Assembly (NCBI GenBank): GCA_947685225.1
Contig: CANTUV010000051.1
Span: 2,976,001 to 3,040,000, forward strand
Origin: Garcia nutans
Lineage: Eukaryota; Streptophyta; Magnoliopsida; Malpighiales; Euphorbiaceae
Direction: 5' to 3'
Length of the DNA: 64,000 bases
Numbering within the stretch: the first letter of the stretch is position 1; every line of letters begins with the position of its first letter. This document shows, in pieces, positions 58,630-64,000 of the stretch. Position numbers and translations under genes: made by a program. The notes beneath the pieces are model-generated. The model was not told the DNA's origin. It did not search any database and saw only the letters and a program-made list of their open reading frames with translations.

Positions 58630-61138
58630 ACTTTCCTTAGCTTGAATGTTGCTTTTCAATCGTACTTTATTTAATATTTTGGAACTATCGTGTTTTTCAA
58701 ATTTAAATTTGTTTGAATAAATTACTTTTATCAAAAAAATTTGTTGGTCTTTGTTCATTTTAATGCTCAACCAATGAGGACTTTAGCTTGATGTTTATAA
58801 ATTACTGTGTCTAGGCATCATGACCCGAATGACTTTACTAGATAGCATTGAGTTGTGTATGCTTACTTAAAGAGGGCTCCTGCATAATTATCTTTGTCTA
58901 GGTCTTAGTCAGTCTTAGAACATGCTTTGACAAACTTTCAAGGCGAAATTGAACTCTGCTTATTTAAGGGAGAGATGATCTAGGCATTGTTTGATTAGCC
59001 AACAACTAGTATCCACCCAATTAAATATTAATCCCTAGTTGTCCCTTTGAGCCTTCATAAAATTTTAGCTTTCTTTTCATTGGCATATAACCTCAACAAC
59101 CTACCTTGAGCTGTTGTGATACTTTTGACAAGTCTTATGATCACAAAGGTGAAAAGGCAAGAAGATCAAAGAAAGAAATGAATAGTCAAGACTATGAAGA
59201 TAGTTGAAGTTCTCAAGACCATAAGGGTAGTTGATGTTTTCAAGACCATAAGGAAAGTTGATGTTCTCAAAACCTTAAGGGTAGTTGAAGTTCCCTTAAT
59301 GTCTCCAATATATCAAGACAACATCAACATTAGAGTAACAAATGATTTATCCCTATTAAAGAAGATTTATGTTACTCCACTCATCCATTATTGAAAGCCC
59401 AAGTTGGTACAAACAAGACAACTATGTTTGAACTAGAACAAAAAAAAAGGAAAAAAGGAAAAAAGAGAATAGAAAAAGAATTAAAAAAAAAGAAGAAGAT
59501 AAAACCTAAAAAGGTGGTTCATAAAGCCAACTGAGTTATCTTTTACCTAAAGCAGCAAAAGGCTTCCATTTGGTTCATAAAGACATTTTTACTTGAATTG
59601 GCCCAACGCAACCAAAGATTCAATCAAAATTGGAGAAAAGGAGGGAGACCATCCAGTTCTTGAAAGTTTTGTACTTGATAGTCCAACAAGAAAGAAGGAC
59701 AAAATGATAAAATGCTCAAAGAAATGGAAGATTAAGGAAAACAAAGAGAAAGAAAAGGGAAGAGTAAGAGAAATAAATAAAAGGGAGAAGAAGAAAAGAA
59801 ATGAATTTGGGAACCAAACTTTTTGCAGGGCAAAAAAAACTGTCCTAGTCAATATCCAGATTAATGCCAAGAAGATATAGAAGGAATTTGGAGTCTAGCA
59901 AGACTTCTCCCAACTGCCTAAAGTTCAAACAAGAAATTTATAGTGTGAGGGTTTGTCCATTGTGTCACACCAGCTCCTATCTCAAAATGGCCTTCATTTA
60001 ACCCATGTCCCTTGTAGACCCCATTTCAAGCCTATCAAAGACCTGTTGATCTATCTTGGTAGGTAGAATCTATTAGTGGAGATAGTTTGAATAAGCATGC
60101 ATATGAGATAGACAATATTTAAACTCAAATGAGACCTTTGGCCAAGTAATGTGTATGTGCTTATCTGAAGTGCAACAATTCTTGCTTAAATAGAAATGAT
60201 TCCCGAGTTTAGTACGATAACTAGGGTTGTCATGTTATAGATATGTTAATTTGGAAAAATCAAGTCCTGAGGTACATTGACATTAATTTGGCAAAGCCAA
60301 TATTTGATTTCAACATCAAAATTCAAAAAAAAAATATTTTATCATACAAAGCCTTCAAGTTAAGGGAAGTATGTTGAACCTCCAAAGGACATATTGGGCA
60401 AAGGAAATGATTATTGGCAAGCTGCCAATTGACATGCTGAAACATATTTTGAAATGGATGCATCCCTGACTCTACCATTAGGGGTCTCTACCACTCATGT
60501 TCTCAACATATAGAAGATAAAAGCCATAAATGCAAAGCTTTCGATCATTCCAATGCAAGACTTGAACAAGCGTCAAAACGGAACCAATGAGAACACTTCT
60601 GCTGATCACCTCGGTCTGTGAGTCGATGGAACAACTGTAAGTATTATTCATGCATATCATGCATACATGAGCATATCACATCATACTTTCTTGTCTTGTA
60701 TTGTCTATTCTTTATCAAAGTGAACAGCAAACACTCTGTGAAGTGAAGAATCAAAAGAAGATGTCAAATCAGGAGGGCATGGAAAGCCATTGCTTGAGAA
60801 AGCTCCAGTAATTTTGCAAAGAGAAGAAATGCATGCTTATGCGAAGAACAAGACGACAAAAGCATCAATCAAAGCTTGCATGGATAAAATCTTTGGTTTG
60901 AGCCTACACAAGGGGCAAAGTTTCTCCTTTTCAATTTTTTGAGTTTATATACCAAATATTTTTAAACTCACTTACAAATATTTTGCCACACAGGGGGGGC
61001 AAGGAGAGGATATAAGGTCCAATTAAAAATAGCTAAATCTTTGCAAAAAGAAAGAACAAAAGAATGGAACAATAGAACTCTCAAAAGAATGAAGGTGCAA
61101 AAGACAAAAGACCAATCCGGCTAACAGAGCTGAAGCCA
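58630..61138 (+). other. Internal non-coding region of the inner element where pol would be expected
   Basis: No frame with reverse transcriptase, protease or integrase motifs. Short frames here are Lys/Glu-rich translations of A-rich sequence. A 27-base repeat (59196-59292) is the main structure. Confidence 0.75.
59196..59292 (+). repeat. 27-bp tandem repeat, about 3.6 copies
   Basis: Units such as AAGGGTAGTTGATGTTTTCA followed by AGACCAT start at 59196, 59223, 59250 and 59277. The length is a multiple of three, so one frame reads as repeated VVDVFKTIR-like nonapeptides, but no larger gene contains it. Confidence 0.88.
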
Positions 61139-61549
61139 GGGTGAAGACCCATTCTCAAAGGATGAAGATCCACTTTTCAAGGGTGAAGACCCGATCTCAA
61201 AGGATAAAGATCCATTTTTAAGGGTGAAGACTCGATCTCAAAGGATGAAGATCCATTTTCAAGGGTGAAGACCCGATCTCAAAGGATGAAGATCCATTTT
61301 CAAGGGTGAAGACCCGATCTCAAAGGATAAAGATCCATTTTCAAGGGTGATGACCCGATCTCAAAGGATGAAGATCCATTTTCAAGGGTGAAGCCCCGAT
61401 CTCAAAGGATGAAGATCCATTTTCAAGGGTGAAGGCCCGATCTCAAAGGATGAAGATCTATTTTCAAGCGTGAAAACCCAATCTCAAAGGATGAAGATCC
61501 ATTTTTAAGGGTGAAGACCCGATCTCAAAGGGTGAAGATCCATTTTGAT
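61139..61549 (+). repeat. 41-bp minisatellite, ten copies, upstream of the inner 3' LTR
   Basis: The unit is GGGTGAAGACCCGATCTCAA followed by AGGATGAAGATCCATTTTCAA. Copies start at 61139, 61181, 61222, 61263, 61304, 61345, 61386, 61427, 61468 and 61509. The period is not a multiple of three, so it is not protein-coding. Copies differ by scattered single substitutions. Confidence 0.95.
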
Positions 61550-61777
61550 GGTGAATAATCACAATGCATAAAACAATGGGAGCAATCAGACTTCTCAAAT
61601 GATAAAAGGTCAGTCAAACTCAATCTCGGGTCCAAGCACCCATTCTCGGGTCCAAGTACCCAAATCAAATCAATCTCGGGTCCAGAATCCAAAACAAGTC
61701 GCCATATCAAAAATTAAATCTTATTGCTTTTCACTCTCTTTCACTAAGATTTCAGATCATTCAAGCAGTGGGCAAAC

Positions 61778-63944
61778 TGTAGACCCTTAATTTTTGACCC
61801 AATCCGATCCAATATGATTTATTTAGTCCAAAATGATTTTTGTTGTCTAATTGGTCCAAAATAATTTTAATTAAATAGTTTTTGTTTTATTATCTAATTT
61901 TTATTAATAAAAAATAAAAATAAATAAATAAAAATCAAAAAATAAAAATAAAATAAAAATCGGAGTCGGAAAATTCTGCAGCTAAAAGGCAGTCGTGCGT
62001 GCCCGTGGGCTTTTTGCCCGCAGGAAATTCCTGTGGGCGAAATAACTTCCTCAGAATTTTCCTGCGGGCTGGCACGCCCACTAGCCCCAGCCACGGGCCC
62101 GGCTGCCGCAGTTTTCGCTAGCACAAAATTTTTCGACGCAAATTTTTTGAAACCTAATCCAATTAGGTTTTAATTTCTTTTTTTATTATTATTACTTGCC
62201 GTGTGTAATTAGGAATAAACAACCTAAAACCATTATAAATAAGGACCAATAGAATGAAATTGGAGGGAAAAAAAAGAGGCAGTAGCTTGATTTTTTGGAA
62301 ACCAAATTAGTGAAGGAAAAGGGAAACTCAATTCAATTGATCTTTAAAGCAGCAGCAGCACGAATTAAGGAATTCAAAGGCAACAAAGGCTTGTCTTTGG
62401 AGATAGTTCATCCAAGAAGAATTGATAGTTCATCTAAGAAGAATTATTTTTGGAGGAATCAACAAAAGAAGGTATATTAAATTCTTTTTGATTTATGTTT
62501 TCACAGTAGCAAACCTATGAAATTAAGGTTTTTTTTAAATAAAAACTTTAGAACTTTAATTTAATTTTTCCAAGATTAAAATACTAATACATTACTTTAT
62601 TTTCCAAAAAGATTTAAAATTATTATTTTTTGCTTCTTCAAAAGTCTCAAAACCCTAATTGAACAAATTCTTTAACAAAATCAAAACTTGATTCTGTTTC
62701 TTTCAAAATTTTAAATTATGTTCTATTTCATTCAAAAGCCTTCAAAAACATATTTTATACTTATAAAATCTTCAATCCGTGTGTTTAAATTCATAAAACC
62801 TCATGAAATTATTAAATTGTCTTTTTAAACCCTAATTCAACAAATCACCCGAGAATCCTAATTTTAAAGCATAAAACCCTAATTCAACTTTTAAACCTAA
62901 AATAGTAAACCCTAAACCTTTAAAACATTAAACCCTAACTTTTTCTAAATTTTAATCCTTTAAAACATAAAAAAAAACATAAAAACACAAATATGCTAAT
63001 TTTACACAGTAGCTTAAAAATACAATTTAAAATCACAAATCAAAGTACTTTAAAGTGTCTAAAACCCTAGTTTCATGATTTCACCATTCAAACCTTAATT
63101 TGGTTAATCAAAGAGTCTTACCAACCTTTTAAAACATAAAACCCTAATCTATTTTAATTCCATAAAAAGTCACAGTAGCTATAATTGAATTTTTATTTGC
63201 TTTATTCAATTCCATATTTATTTATACCTTGATTTATCTCTTATACTTTAATCTATTTAATTTCAATACTTGATTTATTTAATTTATCATGGATGGATGT
63301 TTATTTTATTTAAATACTTTTGATGAATGATTTATTTATGATGAATGATTATTTACTTTTATCAATCAATTTAGATTTCCAAAAGTTGTAAGAGGTATGT
63401 TTCCACTTGGTGGGTACCTCATTATTTAAACAACATGTAATTTAATTTGCTTTTATATTTTAGAACTTATGTAAAGGGCATGTTTCTACCTTTTGGTGGG
63501 TGTCCTATTTAGGCATGTGATGTAAGGACATGTTTCCATCCTTGGATGGGTGTCCATTTATATACTTTGTTTGGACATTGCTTTGATTTTAATATAATAA
63601 TGCTTTCTTTTAATTATTGTGTGTAATATGGATAATGTTATTATACTTAAGAATTTTATAATATTAAGACCTGTAAAGGAGGCCGGTTCCAATGAACCGG
63701 GTATTGTGGGGGTGCTGGGCCATTTCTCACCTTCCCCACACGTACCCAACTTTCCGAACCCATTAAGGGGTTGGGTATTCCTTAGGAATCGAGTCATCCA
63801 CCCCTTTCTTTTTCCCTGCCCGTCCCGGTGGCGACTCCATTTTCTCCGGACTTAGGTCCATGTTCTCTAAGGCCCCGAGCCTAAACAGTGCCAAAGTCGC
63901 AAGAACCATTCCACCGGGAGCGGGGGTGAAAATCCCCGCTCACA
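61778..63944 (+). repeat. 3' LTR of the inner retrotransposon, 2,167 bp
   Basis: Begins TGTAGACCC and ends CCCCGCTCACA, as does the 5' LTR. Differences from the 5' copy include loss of about 50 bases from the GC-rich block (near 62035) and a duplicated GATAGTTCATCTAAGAAGAA segment at about 62423. In a 360-base stretch compared by eye (54961-55320 against 62821-63180) I count about six differences. Confidence 0.95.
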
Positions 63945-64000
63945 ATGTGTCCATTGTGGTAGGGCACATGGGGGTACTTGCTGGAAGACGGGTGGATCAG
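63945..64000 (+). pseudogene. Outer gag resumes: zinc-finger motif and start of the 3' portion
   Basis: ATGTG (63945-63949) is the right copy of the target duplication. The outer gag frame continues from here in the same phase. Read across the duplication it gives a C-x2-C-x3-H-x3-C pattern (HCGRAHGGTCWKTGG on this side), the finger found just before the CCHC knuckle in this gag type. The window ends 51 bases later. Confidence 0.88.

Larger units (their letters stand above)
53894..63944 (+). mobile_element. Inner nested LTR retrotransposon, complete, 10.05 kb, gag only (probably non-autonomous)
   Basis: It has two LTRs (53894-56075 and 61778-63944), a primer site just after the first, a purine-rich stretch before the second, and a perfect ATGTG target duplication. 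The internal 5.7 kb encodes a gag in two frames (57224-58219 and about 58196-58629). No protease, reverse transcriptase, RNase H or integrase frame is present in 58630-61777; that part is low in coding potential and holds two tandem repeats. The composition matches gag-only terminal-repeat elements that depend on a partner for pol. Gag style suggests the Tat/Ogre side of Ty3/gypsy; that is inference. Confidence 0.93.

Noticed and set aside
59593..59880. 95-codon Lys/Glu-rich frame in the inner element
   Set aside because: Low-complexity translation of A-rich sequence; no protease, RT or integrase motif.
61139..61549. Regular repeat array considered as CRISPR-like
   Set aside because: Units are contiguous with no unique spacers and sit inside a plant retrotransposon; it is a minisatellite.

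Overview
This is 64 kb of nuclear DNA from a flowering plant, most likely a eudicot. The evidence is AT-rich intergenic sequence, intron-rich genes with GT-AG junctions, plant-specific families (TOPLESS-related corepressor, plant ANTH clathrin adaptor, BRIZ-type BRAP2 ligase) and a dense plant transposon load. I cannot name the species. There are no bacterial operons, CRISPR arrays, rRNA or recognisable tRNA genes.

Genes, left to right: (1) 181-2227 (+), the last seven coding exons of a TOPLESS-related corepressor whose 5' part lies outside the window. (2) 6638-11136 (-), a complete 11-exon BRIZ1-type RING/ZnF-UBP E3 ligase. (3) 13796-15694 (+), an intronless ANTH-domain clathrin assembly protein. 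(4) 24794-27345 (+), an ARP6 gene (SWR1 chromatin-remodelling subunit) in seven exons, but with two single-base frameshifts in exon 1 and a premature TGA eight codons before the normal end. (5) 29988-47017 (-), a complete 20-exon, 1,337-residue WDR11-like WD40 protein whose large introns hold LINE, TRIM-like and MITE debris. These are unrelated housekeeping or regulatory genes and do not form a pathway. BRIZ1 and the clathrin adaptor are divergent, with a 1.4 kb foldback inverted repeat between them.

Mobile DNA: two Tourist-like MITEs with TAA duplications (5545-5947, 22886-23445); a 1.43 kb foldback element (11286-12718); the 3' end of an LTR retrotransposon (about 16.68-18.45 kb); a full-length hAT transposon with an 8-base target duplication and a transposase frame broken only by five stop codons (18848-22239); a small hAT-type element (23549-24199); and a CACTA-like right end near 49907.

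From 50174 to the right edge the window is a nested retrotransposon. The outer element is a Ty3/gypsy retrotransposon (LTR 50174-52756, tRNA-Met primer site, gag). Its gag is split inside a zinc-finger motif by a complete second element (53894-63944) with two about 2.18 kb LTRs and a perfect 5-base target duplication. The inner element carries gag but no protease, reverse transcriptase or integrase frame, so it is probably non-autonomous. The outer gag frame resumes after the inner element in the last 56 bases.
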